From positions 1 through 62,821 of the forward strand of contig CACGYL010000004.1 of NCBI GenBank assembly GCA_902577285.1: a stretch of 62,821 nucleotides of DNA. The letters run 5' to 3'. The position numbers and the translations under genes are program-made. Below are positions 43,959 through 53,335 of this stretch, in pieces. This DNA is from an uncultured Pelagibacteraceae bacterium. GTDB taxonomy: Bacteria; Pseudomonadota; Alphaproteobacteria; Pelagibacterales; Pelagibacteraceae. The notes below the pieces were generated by a model. That model ran no database searches, was not told the origin of the DNA, and was given only the letters and a program-made list of their open reading frames with translations. Numbering within the stretch: position 1 is the stretch's first letter; the number at the start of each line of letters is the position of its first letter.

Positions 43959-46331
43959 TTACTTAATCTTAAAAGGTTTAAGTACTAAAAGTAAAGATGG
44001 CAATAATGTTAAAACCGATATCATAGCCAATAGCATTGCTATCCCAGTGAAGACACCAAAATATATAGTTGGTATAAAATTAGATAAAACTAAAATAGAA
44101 AACCCAAATACAATTGTTATAGATGTATTTAGTATCGCTATTCCTACTGTCGAATGGCAATATTTAAGTGTTTTATTGTAATCTTTTATTTTAGTCAGTT
44201 CTTCCCTAAATCTATAAATATAATGAATGCTATTATCTACAGCAATACCAATCGTGATAGCGGCAATTGTAATTGTCATCATATCCAAAGGGATGCCAGC
44301 TAAACCAATTATTCCCAGAATAAAAAAAGCCGCAATAAAATTAGGTATTACACCAATTAGTGAAATTTTAACATTTCTAAAAAGAATTAAAAACATAACA
44401 AATATTCCAACCATCACAAATCCAAGTGTTAAGATTTGAGATTTAAATAAACTTTGAAGTAAATTGTTGAACAATATAAGTACACCTCCAAGTTTAAATT
44501 CATCTTTACTAATATTTAATTTATTTTCTAAATCAAAATTAATTTGATTAATTAAATCATTTCTTCTCAATCCATCTAAAGAGTCTTTTATTCTTAAACT
44601 TATTCGAGCTTCAGAATTTTTTATAGATATATATGGGTCTACTATTTCTTTTTTAATATTATCTGGAATTTTAGTATATAGAACTCCCATTTCTAAAGTT
44701 CCAAGTGGTTTATTATTATTTAATTTTGTTGCAACTTCAATTATTGATGAAAAGGATAAAACTTTACCAACAGCATCAATATTATCTAAATAATTGTGAA
44801 CTCGAGTTATTTTATTAATTTTATCTTTTGTAAACCAATATTTATTGTCATTTTCATCCTCATTACCCCAATCATTCTCACTATCAGTTTCCTCATCTTC
44901 ATCTTTTGGAAATTTTAAAATAACCTCCAAGGGAGTTGTTCCACCTAGCTTTTCATCTATTAACTTCATGCCTTTATAAATCTCAGTATTTTTATCAAAA
45001 TAATTGATGAAACTATTTTCAACTTCTAATTTTGTGATACCAATTATGCTTAAAAATATAATAATCCCCGTTAAACCAAATATGTAGTTTTTATTTTTAA
45101 TTGATAATACTCCTAGATATCTTGTTATTTTTGAGTCCTTTTCTTCAGTTAATCGAACATTTGAGTTTTGAACAAAACTTAATAATGTAGGAAGAAGCGT
45201 GAATGTAATTGTTAGCGAGGTTATTAGTCCAAATGTCATCATCCAGCCGAAATCAATAATTGGTTTTATGTCACTAAAAATTAATGACATAAAGGCACAT
45301 ATTGTTGTTAAGACAGTATAAAATATTGGCCAAATCATTTTTCTTGTTGTCAAAATTAAAATTTCAAATTTTTTCTTTTCTGGAAACTGCTTATTTAATT
45401 GTAAAAATCTAGTACTCATGTGAATATTCATTGCCATTGTAAGAATTAACATTAACGCGATAAAGTTTGATGAAATTACTGTAACTTTCCACCCAACCAA
45501 ACCCAGAAATCCTGTCATAAATACAACTGAAAAGAAACAGCTACTGATCGGAATTATTATCCAAATTATATTTCTGAATACATACCAAAGTGTTAAGATT
45601 ATAAAAAGTAATACCCCAATTCCAAATGTAACAATGTCATTTTTAATAAAAGTCATCATGTCATCCGCTATCATTGGAATACCCCCAAGATAAATCTGTG
45701 TATTTTGGTTATGATTTTTTATGACTTCTCTAATTTCTAAAATATTTTGATGTCGCTCTTTTTTAATTTTATCTTTATAATCCTCTAATTCTTTATCGGA
45801 CTTTATCTCTCTATCTGTCTTATTTGGTTTTATATATATAATGATACCACTTGTTTTTCCGTCCTCGCTAATCACAAAATTTTTAAACACCGGACTATTT
45901 AAGATTTCATTAAATGCACGGTCTTTATCGATATTCTTACTTGTTAACGTTTTAAAATTTTTAATACGTTCAATTAAACTATCATCTGTTGTCTCTAACA
46001 AGGGAATATCTAAAAGTGTAATAACATTATGAACCCAGTTTAAAGATTTTAAGTCATTTTTTAATGCAGAGAGATTTTTAATTGAAGCTTCCGAATTCAT
46101 TTTTATTTTTGGAGAGTAGGTGAGCACTAGAAATTCCTTAGCACCATATCTCTCATTTATTTCATTTAAATATTTTAGATCGGGATCGTTTTCTAACAAC
46201 AAAGTTTCTGAACTTGCATCTAAGCGAAAATTTTTTGAAAAGTAAAATGAAACAATCAATATTAACAACAATATTGAGAAAACTAACTTTGGTTTTTCAA
46301 TAATATTTTTTTGATAAAAATTAGCTAACAT
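43959..46331 (-). CDS. RND superfamily (MMPL/HpnN-like) exporter
   Basis: A 790-residue protein with the RND outline: one N-terminal membrane helix, a large periplasmic loop (about 35-215), five helices, a second helix-loop-helix unit starting near residue 410 and five more helices. GIAVDNSIHYIYRFREE near 700 is the conserved charged helix turn of MMPL-type members. There is no partner membrane-fusion gene, as expected for lipid-type (MMPL, HpnN) exporters rather than drug pumps. An acidic Glu/Asp-Asn insert sits around 480-495. The substrate is unknown. Confidence 0.85.
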   Translation of the reverse strand: MLANFYQKNIIEKPKLVFSILLLILIVSFYFSKNFRLDASSETLLLENDPDLKYLNEINERYGAKEFLVLTYSPKIKMNSEASIKNLSALKNDLKSLNWVHNVITLLDIPLLETTDDSLIERIKNFKTLTSKNIDKDRAFNEILNSPVFKNFVISEDGKTSGIIIYIKPNKTDREIKSDKELEDYKDKIKKERHQNILEIREVIKNHNQNTQIYLGGIPMIADDMMTFIKNDIVTFGIGVLLFIILTLWYVFRNIIWIIIPISSCFFSVVFMTGFLGLVGWKVTVISSNFIALMLILTMAMNIHMSTRFLQLNKQFPEKKKFEILILTTRKMIWPIFYTVLTTICAFMSLIFSDIKPIIDFGWMMTFGLITSLTITFTLLPTLLSFVQNSNVRLTEEKDSKITRYLGVLSIKNKNYIFGLTGIIIFLSIIGITKLEVENSFINYFDKNTEIYKGMKLIDEKLGGTTPLEVILKFPKDEDEETDSENDWGNEDENDNKYWFTKDKINKITRVHNYLDNIDAVGKVLSFSSIIEVATKLNNNKPLGTLEMGVLYTKIPDNIKKEIVDPYISIKNSEARISLRIKDSLDGLRRNDLINQINFDLENKLNISKDEFKLGGVLILFNNLLQSLFKSQILTLGFVMVGIFVMFLILFRNVKISLIGVIPNFIAAFFILGIIGLAGIPLDMMTITIAAITIGIAVDNSIHYIYRFREELTKIKDYNKTLKYCHSTVGIAILNTSITIVFGFSILVLSNFIPTIYFGVFTGIAMLLAMISVLTLLPSLLLVLKPFKIK

Positions 46332-46356
46332 TGGATATTAGCTTTTATAATTTAAA

Positions 46357-47772
46357 TTAATTATTTTGAATATCTTTAAATTTTGTAAACATTTCCTCAA
46401 ATTCAAGCATAATAGTACCTGTTGGGCCATGTCTTTGTTTTAATATAAGAAGTTCAGCTAAATGTGAAATTTCATTCATTTTAGCTTGCCATTCTGCGTG
46501 TTCAACAGTCGCAGGTCTTGGTTCTTTATTTTTTAAATAATATGATTCTCTAAAGACAAACATTACAACATCAGCATCTTGCTCTATCGATCCGGATTCT
46601 CTTAGATCTGAAAGTAAAGGTTTTTTATCATCTCTTTGCTCAACTGCTCTGGATAACTGAGAAAGTGCTAGTACAGGTACTGATAATTCTTTTGCAAGAG
46701 CTTTTAAACCTTGAGTTATTTCTGAAATTTCCTGAACTCTTCCATCTTTAAAACTTGTTCCTTTCATTAATTGAATATAATCGATTACGATCATGTCTAA
46801 TCCATGGACTCTTTTAATCCTTCTTGCTCTATTGCTTAGAGCTGCAATAGATATAGCTGGAGTCTCATCAATGTACAAAGGTAATTCAGCAATATTTTTT
46901 GAAGTTTCTATGAATTTATCAAATTGTTCTTCTGAAATTTTTCCTCGCCTGATATCATTAGATTTAATTCTAGATTGTTCTGCGAGTATTCTTGTGGATA
47001 GTTGTTCTGATGACATTTCTAATGAAAAAAAGGCTATACAAGATTTTTCTCCTTTTTCTTGAATATTTTTTGCAGCATGAAATGCAATGTTTGTAGCTAA
47101 CGCAGTTTTTCCCATAGAAGGGCGTCCTGCAATTATGATTAAATCAGATTTATGCATGCCACCTAATCTGTCATCAAGATCTTTAAGACCTGATGGTACT
47201 CCTACAATTCCCTCTTCATTTTTATAAGCATTAGATGCCATTTCTATAGTTTGTCTCATAGCTTCATCAAATTTTATAATTGAAGAACTGAAGGATCCTT
47301 TTTCAGCTAAATCAAATAACGATTTTTCAAAATTTTCTATAATTTGTTGTCCATCATTGTTGAGATCATTAAGTTTTGCAGTATCAATTATATTATCTGA
47401 AATTTTTATTAATTCTCTTTTTACATACAGATCATAAATAAGTTTTGAATATTCAATACTTTGTCTAGAAGAGGTAGAAAATTTTGTGATTTTTACTAAA
47501 TATTCAGGAATATCAATTTCATCCTTTTCATTCTCAAAGTGATTTTTTAATGTAATAGGGTTGGCTAATAGTCCTTTGTATATAAGATTTTCTATTGCAC
47601 TAAAAATCTTTTGATGCATTGGATCATAAAAATTTTTACTTGAAATTAAAATGCTAATTTCATCAAATATTTCATTAGAAAGTAAAATAGAACCAATTAC
47701 TGATTGTTCTGCTTCAATATTATTTGGAAGCTCATCTAATTTATTTTTGACCAAATTTAGAGAATTAGACAC
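46357..47772 (-). CDS. dnaB: Replicative DNA helicase
   Basis: Unwinds DNA at the replication fork. The 471-residue protein has the N-terminal DnaG-interacting domain (NNIEAEQSVIGSILLS), the Walker A loop AGRPSMGKTALA and Walker B MIVIDYIQLM, followed by the SQLSRAVEQRDDKKPLLSDLRESGSIEQDAD block (quoted in part) of the RecA fold. The start is GTG at 47772. A 67-base gap separates it from rplI. Confidence 0.96.
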   Translation of the reverse strand: MSNSLNLVKNKLDELPNNIEAEQSVIGSILLSNEIFDEISILISSKNFYDPMHQKIFSAIENLIYKGLLANPITLKNHFENEKDEIDIPEYLVKITKFSTSSRQSIEYSKLIYDLYVKRELIKISDNIIDTAKLNDLNNDGQQIIENFEKSLFDLAEKGSFSSSIIKFDEAMRQTIEMASNAYKNEEGIVGVPSGLKDLDDRLGGMHKSDLIIIAGRPSMGKTALATNIAFHAAKNIQEKGEKSCIAFFSLEMSSEQLSTRILAEQSRIKSNDIRRGKISEEQFDKFIETSKNIAELPLYIDETPAISIAALSNRARRIKRVHGLDMIVIDYIQLMKGTSFKDGRVQEISEITQGLKALAKELSVPVLALSQLSRAVEQRDDKKPLLSDLRESGSIEQDADVVMFVFRESYYLKNKEPRPATVEHAEWQAKMNEISHLAELLILKQRHGPTGTIMLEFEEMFTKFKDIQNN

Positions 47773-47839
47773 ATTAGAAATTTACAGGATAAACTTAGAA
47801 AAACAAATTATTATTTTTATTGGGGAAAATTGTGTATAA

Positions 47840-48298
47840 TTATTTCGTGTCTTCTTGAGCAATAGTTTTGATTACTATTGTTGTTTGTACATCTGGATGA
47901 AGATTTATTAAAACATCAAAACTTCCAATAGATTTAATTTCTTTCGAAGGTTGTATTAAAGATGGGTTAACTTTTACTTGATCAACCTCTTCTAGAACTT
48001 TTGAAATCTCTGTAGGTTTTACTGAGCCATACAGTTCTTTGTTTTCAGTACTTAATTTCTTTATTTCATACTGTTTATTTTTAATCTTTTCGTGGATTAA
48101 TTTAGCTTCCTTTTTTTTATCATTATCTTTTTTATTTAAATCTTGCTTAATTTTCTCAACCTCTTTGATATTTTCCTTTGAAGCAAATAAAGCTTTTTTA
48201 TTAGCAATGAGAAAATTTCTTGCAAAACCTCTTTTTACATCAATTATTTCACCAATTGATCCAATTTTTCTTACATTTTCAAGCAATATAACTTTCAT
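47840..48298 (-). CDS. rplI: 50S ribosomal protein L9
   Basis: A 152-residue L9 with the N-terminal RNA-binding domain MKVILLENVRKIGSIGEIIDVKRGFARNFL (quoted in part only as the first 10 and GFARNFL residues matter), a long charged connecting helix (about 40-75, rich in Lys and Glu) and a C-terminal domain ending in a short VVIKT strand. Third gene of the rpsF-rpsR-rplI set, with one base between rpsR stop and its ATG. Confidence 0.96.
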   Translation of the reverse strand: MKVILLENVRKIGSIGEIIDVKRGFARNFLIANKKALFASKENIKEVEKIKQDLNKKDNDKKKEAKLIHEKIKNKQYEIKKLSTENKELYGSVKPTEISKVLEEVDQVKVNPSLIQPSKEIKSIGSFDVLINLHPDVQTTIVIKTIAQEDTK

Positions 48299-48299
48299 T

Positions 48300-48569
48300 T
48301 TATAGTAGTGCTAAATTTCGCGCTCTTTTAATTGATAAAGACAATTCTCTCTGTTTTTTTTGACTGACAGATGTTATTCTAGATGGTAAAATTTTTCCAT
48401 TCTCAGATATATATCTTTTTAATAATTTTATATTTTTATAATCTACAATTGGAGCACCTTTGCCAGTTAGTGGACATTTTTTTTTAAATTTGTATTTTTG
48501 ATTTTGAAAAATACTAAGTTTTGCAAAGTTACTTTGTTTACCTTTTTTTTTATTACTTCTTTTCTTCAT
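48300..48569 (-). CDS. rpsR: 30S ribosomal protein S18
   Basis: An 89-residue S18. The conserved core begins with the [20 protein letters not shown] stretch and continues into [19 protein letters not shown] and the basic RARNLALL terminus. The N-terminus is unusually Lys-rich. S18 binds S6 in the platform of the small subunit, and the genes are adjacent here as usual. Confidence 0.95.
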   Translation of the reverse strand: MKKRSNKKKGKQSNFAKLSIFQNQKYKFKKKCPLTGKGAPIVDYKNIKLLKRYISENGKILPSRITSVSQKKQRELSLSIKRARNLALL

Positions 48570-48574
48570 TATAC

Positions 48575-48922
48575 CTAATTCTTTTGTAAATTTTCACTCT
48601 CGTCATTTTTTTTGAAGTAGTCAGTATCAAGATCAAATTTTTTTACTTTTACAGTTAAATACCTTAATAAATTCTTGTCAATTTTTTCATTTTTCTCAAG
48701 TTCAGAAATGATCTTTCCATCTGCTTTAATCTTAAAATGTATATAATTTCCTTTTTTATTTTTTTTAATTATATATGATAAATTCATTAATCCCCAATTT
48801 TCTAGTTTAACTATGTTACCATCTAATTTTTCCACTATTTTAGAATATTTTTCTTCTATTTGTTTTAATTGGCTTGGACTTATATCTTGTCTTGCTATTA
48901 TTGTGTGCTCGTAAAAGTTCAT
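48575..48922 (-). CDS. rpsF: 30S ribosomal protein S6
   Basis: A 115-residue S6 with [15 protein letters not shown] at the start, the [20 protein letters not shown] strand pair and the [14 protein letters not shown] block. It ends in a Glu/Asn-rich tail of variable type. First gene of the ribosomal-replication run, divergent from fabD, with 84 bases between the starts. Confidence 0.94.
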   Translation of the reverse strand: MNFYEHTIIARQDISPSQLKQIEEKYSKIVEKLDGNIVKLENWGLMNLSYIIKKNKKGNYIHFKIKADGKIISELEKNEKIDKNLLRYLTVKVKKFDLDTDYFKKNDESENLQKN

Positions 48923-48953
48923 AATATTTCTTTCAAAAAACAGAGGATATACT

Positions 48954-48959
48954 ATTATA
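48954..48959 (-). promoter_or_regulatory. Possible -10 box of the rpsF operon
   Basis: A perfect TATAAT on the minus strand lies 31 bases before the rpsF ATG in the divergent rpsF/fabD gap. I see no good -35 box at 16-18 bases, only A/T runs. A ribosomal operon must have a promoter here, so the site is plausible but the sequence alone is weak evidence. Confidence 0.35.
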
Positions 48960-49006
48960 ATTTTTTAATTACAATATAAAAAATAAGGTTTTTGCTTATA
49001 TTTTCT

Positions 49007-49927
49007 ATGTTTTCTGTTTTATTTCCCGGTCAAGGTTCACAATCAGTTGGAATGGCCAAGGATCTATATAATAATTTTGATTATATCAAAGTTCTTTTTG
49101 AGGAAGCCGAGGATACGCTAAATTTATCTATTAAAAAAATAATATTTGAGGGTCCAGCAGACATATTAAATCAAACGGAAAATACACAACCTGCAATTTT
49201 TCTTGTAAGTTTTGCAATATTCAATGTAATAAAAAAAGAAACACCTTTTGATATATCAAAAGCAAATTTTTTTGCAGGCCATTCACTAGGTGAGTATTCA
49301 GCCTTAGCTTGTTCTAATGTAATTAGTTTTCGAGAAACAATAAGACTTTTAAAAATAAGGGGTAATGCAATGCAAAATGCAGTACCTAAAAATGAAGGTG
49401 GGATGGTAGCTGTGTTAGGCGAAAATATTAATAAAGTCGAGGAAATTATTCACAAAAATAAAAATAATTTTCACTGTTTTTTAGCAAATGACAATTCAAA
49501 TGGCCAAGTTGTTATAAGTGGTAGATTGATAGATCTAGAAAAATTTACCATTGAATTAAAAAAATTTAATATAAAAAATATAAAATTACCTGTTTCAGCA
49601 CCTTTCCATTGTATGTTAATGAGTCCTGCAACTAAAATTATGGAGAAGCAATTAAATGATGTTAAATTTTCTACTCCAAATAATATGATAGTATCAAATG
49701 TTACAGCAGAGCCGTCAAGTGATCCATACAAAATTAAAAACCTTTTAATAGAGCAAATAGAAAAACCTGTTCGTTGGAGAGAAAGTATTATAAATATGAT
49801 TAATCTTAGATGTGATAAGTTTATTGAAATTGGTCCTGGAAAAGTATTATCAGGACTAGTAAAAAGAATAGATAAAAATGTAAAATTAATTTCAATAAAT
49901 AATATAGAAGATTTACAGAACTTATGA
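49007..49927 (+). CDS. fabD: Malonyl-CoA:ACP transacylase
   Basis: Loads malonate on acyl carrier protein for fatty acid synthesis. About 306 residues with GQGSQSVGMAKDL at the start, nucleophile Ser93 in GHSLGEYSALA, the active-site His in PVSAPFHCMLM and a C-terminal FIEIGPGKVLSGLVKRI segment. A TTG at 48992 would add five residues, but the ATG at 49007 gives the normal N-terminus MFSVLFPGQGSQ. It overlaps fabG by four bases. Confidence 0.95.
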   Translation: MFSVLFPGQGSQSVGMAKDLYNNFDYIKVLFEEAEDTLNLSIKKIIFEGPADILNQTENTQPAIFLVSFAIFNVIKKETPFDISKANFFAGHSLGEYSALACSNVISFRETIRLLKIRGNAMQNAVPKNEGGMVAVLGENINKVEEIIHKNKNNFHCFLANDNSNGQVVISGRLIDLEKFTIELKKFNIKNIKLPVSAPFHCMLMSPATKIMEKQLNDVKFSTPNNMIVSNVTAEPSSDPYKIKNLLIEQIEKPVRWRESIINMINLRCDKFIEIGPGKVLSGLVKRIDKNVKLISINNIEDLQNL

Positions 49928-50661
49928 TTGATTTAAAAAACTTAAATATTATTGTTACAGGAGCCACTGGCATAATTGGAAATTCAATTCTTGAAAAGCT
50001 TATTTTAGGAGGATCAAATATTTTAGCCACTGGTACAAATGAAGAAAAATTAGAACTAATTAAAAATAAATATGAAAATATAAATACATTAAAATTTGAT
50101 ATATCAAAACACAACGAAATTGAGAAATTTGTAGATAGCTGTAACACTATCTTATCAAATAAAATTGATGTCTTGATTAATAATGCAGGAATTACAAAAG
50201 ATAATCTATCTATTAGAATGAGTGAGGAAGAATGGAAAAAAGTAATTGATATTAATCTTTCATCAACATTTTTTTTAACTAAATATGTAATAAAAAAAAT
50301 GCTAAAATTAAAAAAAGGTAAAATTATTAATATAACATCTGTTGTTGGTCATTCAGGAAATATTGGTCAAGCAAATTATGCTGCATCTAAGGCTGGTGTA
50401 ATTGCAATGTCCAAAAGTTTAGCATTGGAATATGGGAAAAAAAATATTACTGTTAATTGTGTCTCACCAGGTTTCATAATGTCTGAAATGACTGATAAAA
50501 TTAGCAAGGATCACACAGAATTACTAAAATCTAGAATTTCCCTTAACAAATTTGGTAATCCTGAAGATGTGGCAAATACAATTGCTTTTTTAAGTTCAAA
50601 CTTATCAGATTATATTACAGGAGAAACTATTCATGTTAATGGAGGAATGTATTTTAGTTGA
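49924..50661 (+). CDS. fabG: 3-oxoacyl-ACP reductase
   Basis: NADPH-dependent ketoreduction in fatty acid elongation. The 245-residue classical SDR has TGATGIIG at 12-19, NNAG at 86-89, Ser139, Tyr152 and Lys156 (NYAASKAG), and the closing ITGETIHVNGGMYFS. It starts in an ATGA overlap with fabD and is followed by acpP after 46 bases. Confidence 0.95.
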   Translation: MIDLKNLNIIVTGATGIIGNSILEKLILGGSNILATGTNEEKLELIKNKYENINTLKFDISKHNEIEKFVDSCNTILSNKIDVLINNAGITKDNLSIRMSEEEWKKVIDINLSSTFFLTKYVIKKMLKLKKGKIINITSVVGHSGNIGQANYAASKAGVIAMSKSLALEYGKKNITVNCVSPGFIMSEMTDKISKDHTELLKSRISLNKFGNPEDVANTIAFLSSNLSDYITGETIHVNGGMYFS

Positions 50662-50707
50662 CAAAATCTTTAAATTATCTATTAACAAAAATAACTAAAG
50701 GAACAAA

Positions 50708-50947
50708 ATGTCAGATGATATTTCAAATAAAGTAAAAAAAATAGTTGCTGATCACTTAGGTATTGATGAAGCTAAAGTAAATGATGACTCAAGTTTTATT
50801 GATGATCTAGGTGCAGATAGTTTGGATACAGTCGAGTTAGTTATGGCTTTTGAAGAGGAATTTGGATCCGAGATATCTGATAGTGATGCAGAGAAAATTT
50901 TGACTGTAGGTGATGCAGTAAAATTTATTGAAAATAAAGCAAACTAA
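50708..50947 (+). CDS. acpP: Acyl carrier protein
   Basis: A 79-residue acidic ACP. The phosphopantetheine site is Ser38 in GADSLD, within the usual helix II context [18 protein letters not shown]. It carries growing acyl chains for fatty acid and lipid A synthesis. An AAGGA ribosome-binding sequence precedes the ATG. gmk follows after 12 bases; fabF, which commonly follows acpP, is not here. Confidence 0.96.
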   Translation: MSDDISNKVKKIVADHLGIDEAKVNDDSSFIDDLGADSLDTVELVMAFEEEFGSEISDSDAEKILTVGDAVKFIENKAN

Positions 50948-50959
50948 TTTTTTACATCA

Positions 50960-51604
50960 ATGGCCGAAAAAAAAGCAGGGGTAATTGTAATCTTATCCTC
51001 TCCTTCTGGCGCGGGAAAAACAACTTTAGTAAAAAAAATTTCAATCAGAAAAAAATATAAAATATCTATTTCTCATACCACAAGAAAACCAAGAGCAAAC
51101 GAAAAAAATGGAAGAGATTATTTTTTTGTAAATAAAAAAAAATTCTTAGTGTTAATAAAAAATAATAAATTTTTAGAATATGCTAAAGTGTTTAAAAATT
51201 ATTATGGTTCATTAAAAGAAACCGTAATCCAAAAATTGGAAAATGGAGAAAATGTAATTTTTGATATTGATTGGCAAGGAACAGAACAGATTAAAAGTAA
51301 AAGACTTAAATTTAAAATAATAACTATTTTTATTTTACCACCGTCAAAAATAGAGTTATTCAAAAGATTATTAAAGAGAGAGAAAAAAGATAAGAAAATT
51401 GCCAAAGAAAGAATGAAGCAATTTAAGAAGGATGTGATGCACTGGAAAAATTATGACTTTGTTGTAATAAATGATAAATTAGAAAAATGTTATAAATTAA
51501 TTAATAATTTTATAAACTTACAAAAAAAAAAAAATTCAAAATTAAAATATAATAAAAAACTTATAAAAACTCATGTTAACTACCTAATTAACTCCAGTTC
51601 ATAA
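50960..51604 (+). CDS. gmk: Guanylate kinase
   Basis: Phosphorylates GMP to GDP. The 214-residue protein has the P-loop SPSGAGKT at 14-21, the GMP-binding [19 protein letters not shown] block near 38-56, the DIDWQG acidic strand and a lid region rich in Lys. The C-terminal 25 residues are an unusually Lys/Asn-rich extension. Its end overlaps the convergent ksgA gene by 25 bases. Confidence 0.94.
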   Translation: MAEKKAGVIVILSSPSGAGKTTLVKKISIRKKYKISISHTTRKPRANEKNGRDYFFVNKKKFLVLIKNNKFLEYAKVFKNYYGSLKETVIQKLENGENVIFDIDWQGTEQIKSKRLKFKIITIFILPPSKIELFKRLLKREKKDKKIAKERMKQFKKDVMHWKNYDFVVINDKLEKCYKLINNFINLQKKKNSKLKYNKKLIKTHVNYLINSSS

Positions 51605-52374
51605 AGTTCACAAATCTTATAATAAGTTTTATGATCTAAGTTTTGAGGTCTCAGTTTTAAATCCATTGATAATTTTTTAGATACCTCTTCAAAATTATTA
51701 AATAAAAATTTAAGAGGTTTTTTTATCATTTTACGCCTTTGGCTAAAAAAAATATTAGTTACATGTTCTAAATTCTTAGGATCTTTAATTGTATGATATT
51801 TTTTTTTGGGAATAAAAACTAATAAAGTACTTTTTACTTTAGGAGTGGGGCTAAAACTTGAAGGTTCTATATCTATTACTTTTTCAATTTTCATTTTCCA
51901 ATTTGATATAATTGACAATCTTCCATAATTTTTAGTATTTGTTTCTGCAATAATTCTATCGGCCACCTCTTTCTGAAACATTAGTATCAACTTTTTACAA
52001 AATTTTTCTAAGCTATGAGTTTTAATCCATTTTGTTAAAATCTGAGTTGAAATATTATAAGGTAAATTTCCAAATATAATTAAGTTTTCTTGTAAGTATT
52101 TTTCATATGAAATTTTCATCATATCATTATTAATGATGTCTATCTCAGCTCCAAACTTCTTGTTTAAAAGTTTATATAATCTTTCGTCCTTCTCTATAAT
52201 AGTAAGTTTTTTTGGTTTTTTTTTAAATATTTTTTCAGTTAAAGCTCCTTTACCAGGACCAACTTCAATCACTACGCTTTCAAAATTTAAATTACCAATA
52301 TCAACAATTTTGCTTAAAATCTTATCGTCAACTAGGAAATTTTGTCCTAAACTTTTTTTAGGATTAAAAATCAT
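51580..52374 (-). CDS. rsmA: 16S rRNA (adenine1518-N6/adenine1519-N6)-dimethyltransferase
   Basis: KsgA. A 264-residue enzyme that dimethylates two adjacent adenines near the 3' end of 16S r[17 protein letters not shown] at the start, SAM motif [13 protein letters not shown] near 38-50, the catalytic GNLPYNIST near 97-105 and the [12 protein letters not shown] block are all present. It overlaps pdxA by 11 bases, as usual in this alphaproteobacterial gene order. Confidence 0.95.
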   Translation of the reverse strand: MIFNPKKSLGQNFLVDDKILSKIVDIGNLNFESVVIEVGPGKGALTEKIFKKKPKKLTIIEKDERLYKLLNKKFGAEIDIINNDMMKISYEKYLQENLIIFGNLPYNISTQILTKWIKTHSLEKFCKKLILMFQKEVADRIIAETNTKNYGRLSIISNWKMKIEKVIDIEPSSFSPTPKVKSTLLVFIPKKKYHTIKDPKNLEHVTNIFFSQRRKMIKKPLKFLFNNFEEVSKKLSMDLKLRPQNLDHKTYYKICELYELELIR

Positions 52375-53335
52375 TTATTTCATTTAGGAATTTAAAGGCA
52401 TAAATAATTGATGATGGATCAGAAATATTCTTACCTATCATTTCTTGATTTGGACCATGATCAGGTGTTACTTTTATAAAAGGTAATCCAACAGTTACAT
52501 TTATTGCTTTAAATTTAAATAGTGTTTTAATTGGGGTTAATACTTGATCGTGATACATTCCAACTACAATATCAAATTCTTTAATATTTTTTTTTAAAAA
52601 AAAAGTATCAGCAGAAAAGGGGCCAGAAATTTTAATTTTTTTTTTCTTCAAATAATTAATTGCAGGTATTATTTCAGTTTTTTCTTCACTAATTTTATCA
52701 GTTGTTTCACAATGTGGATTTAAACCTAAAATAGCAATTTTAGGTACTATCTTTAATTTTGACTTATAAAATAAATCAACTTTAATTATATCATCTATAA
52801 TTTTCTTTTTTTTAATTAATTTAGCAACGTTTTTTAATGGTACATGAGTTGTTAAAGGAACAACGGATAAATTCTCATTATAAATAAGCATAACAGGATT
52901 TTTTGTTTTCGTTTTGAAACCAACATATTCTGTGATGCCAGGAAATTTTTTTTTCAAAAAATTTTTTTTTGAAATAGGCCCATTAATTAATTTTGATATT
53001 TTATTAACTTTGATTAATTTTAATGCTTTATTAAAACTTTTCTCAATATATTTATTTGATGATTTAGTTATCTTAGAGAAAGTTTTATCAAACTTATAAT
53101 CAATATTAATAAGATTTATGGTCTTTTTTTTTGCCTGGTTTAAATTATTTATTTGATTAATTTTAAAATTATATCTTAATTTTTTCATTTGTTTGAAAAT
53201 TAATCTTTTGTTGCCCACAATAATTATGATGTTTTTATTTTTTTTAAAACTTTGCAAATTAAAGTATTTAAATAAAACTTCAGAAAATATACTATTTGGC
53301 TCACCAGGCACTATCAATATTTTATTATTGTTCAT
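52364..53335 (-). CDS. pdxA: 4-hydroxythreonine-4-phosphate dehydrogenase
   Basis: Step of the DXP-dependent pyridoxal phosphate route. The 323-residue protein has metal-binding His residues in TTHVPLKN (about 157-164), LGLNPHCET and VGMYHDQVLTPIK, and ends with VTPDHGPNQEMIGKNISDPSS (quoted in part). It carries more Lys and Asn than homologues, in line with the AT-rich genome. It overlaps both ksgA and surA by 11 bases. Confidence 0.93.
   Translation of the reverse strand: MNNNKILIVPGEPNSIFSEVLFKYFNLQSFKKNKNIIIIVGNKRLIFKQMKKLRYNFKINQINNLNQAKKKTINLINIDYKFDKTFSKITKSSNKYIEKSFNKALKLIKVNKISKLINGPISKKNFLKKKFPGITEYVGFKTKTKNPVMLIYNENLSVVPLTTHVPLKNVAKLIKKKKIIDDIIKVDLFYKSKLKIVPKIAILGLNPHCETTDKISEEKTEIIPAINYLKKKKIKISGPFSADTFFLKKNIKEFDIVVGMYHDQVLTPIKTLFKFKAINVTVGLPFIKVTPDHGPNQEMIGKNISDPSSIIYAFKFLNEINDF

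Noticed and set aside
47831..47839. DnaA-box-like TTATACACA on the minus strand between rplI and dnaB
   Set aside because: A single nonamer of this type is expected about once or twice by chance in an AT-rich window of this size, and another (4658-4666) lies inside guaB. There is no cluster, so no origin is called.
48923..49006. S6:S18-binding leader upstream of rpsF
   Set aside because: The leader is too short and A/T-rich, and I could not find the paired stem with the CCG-type bulge expected for that motif.
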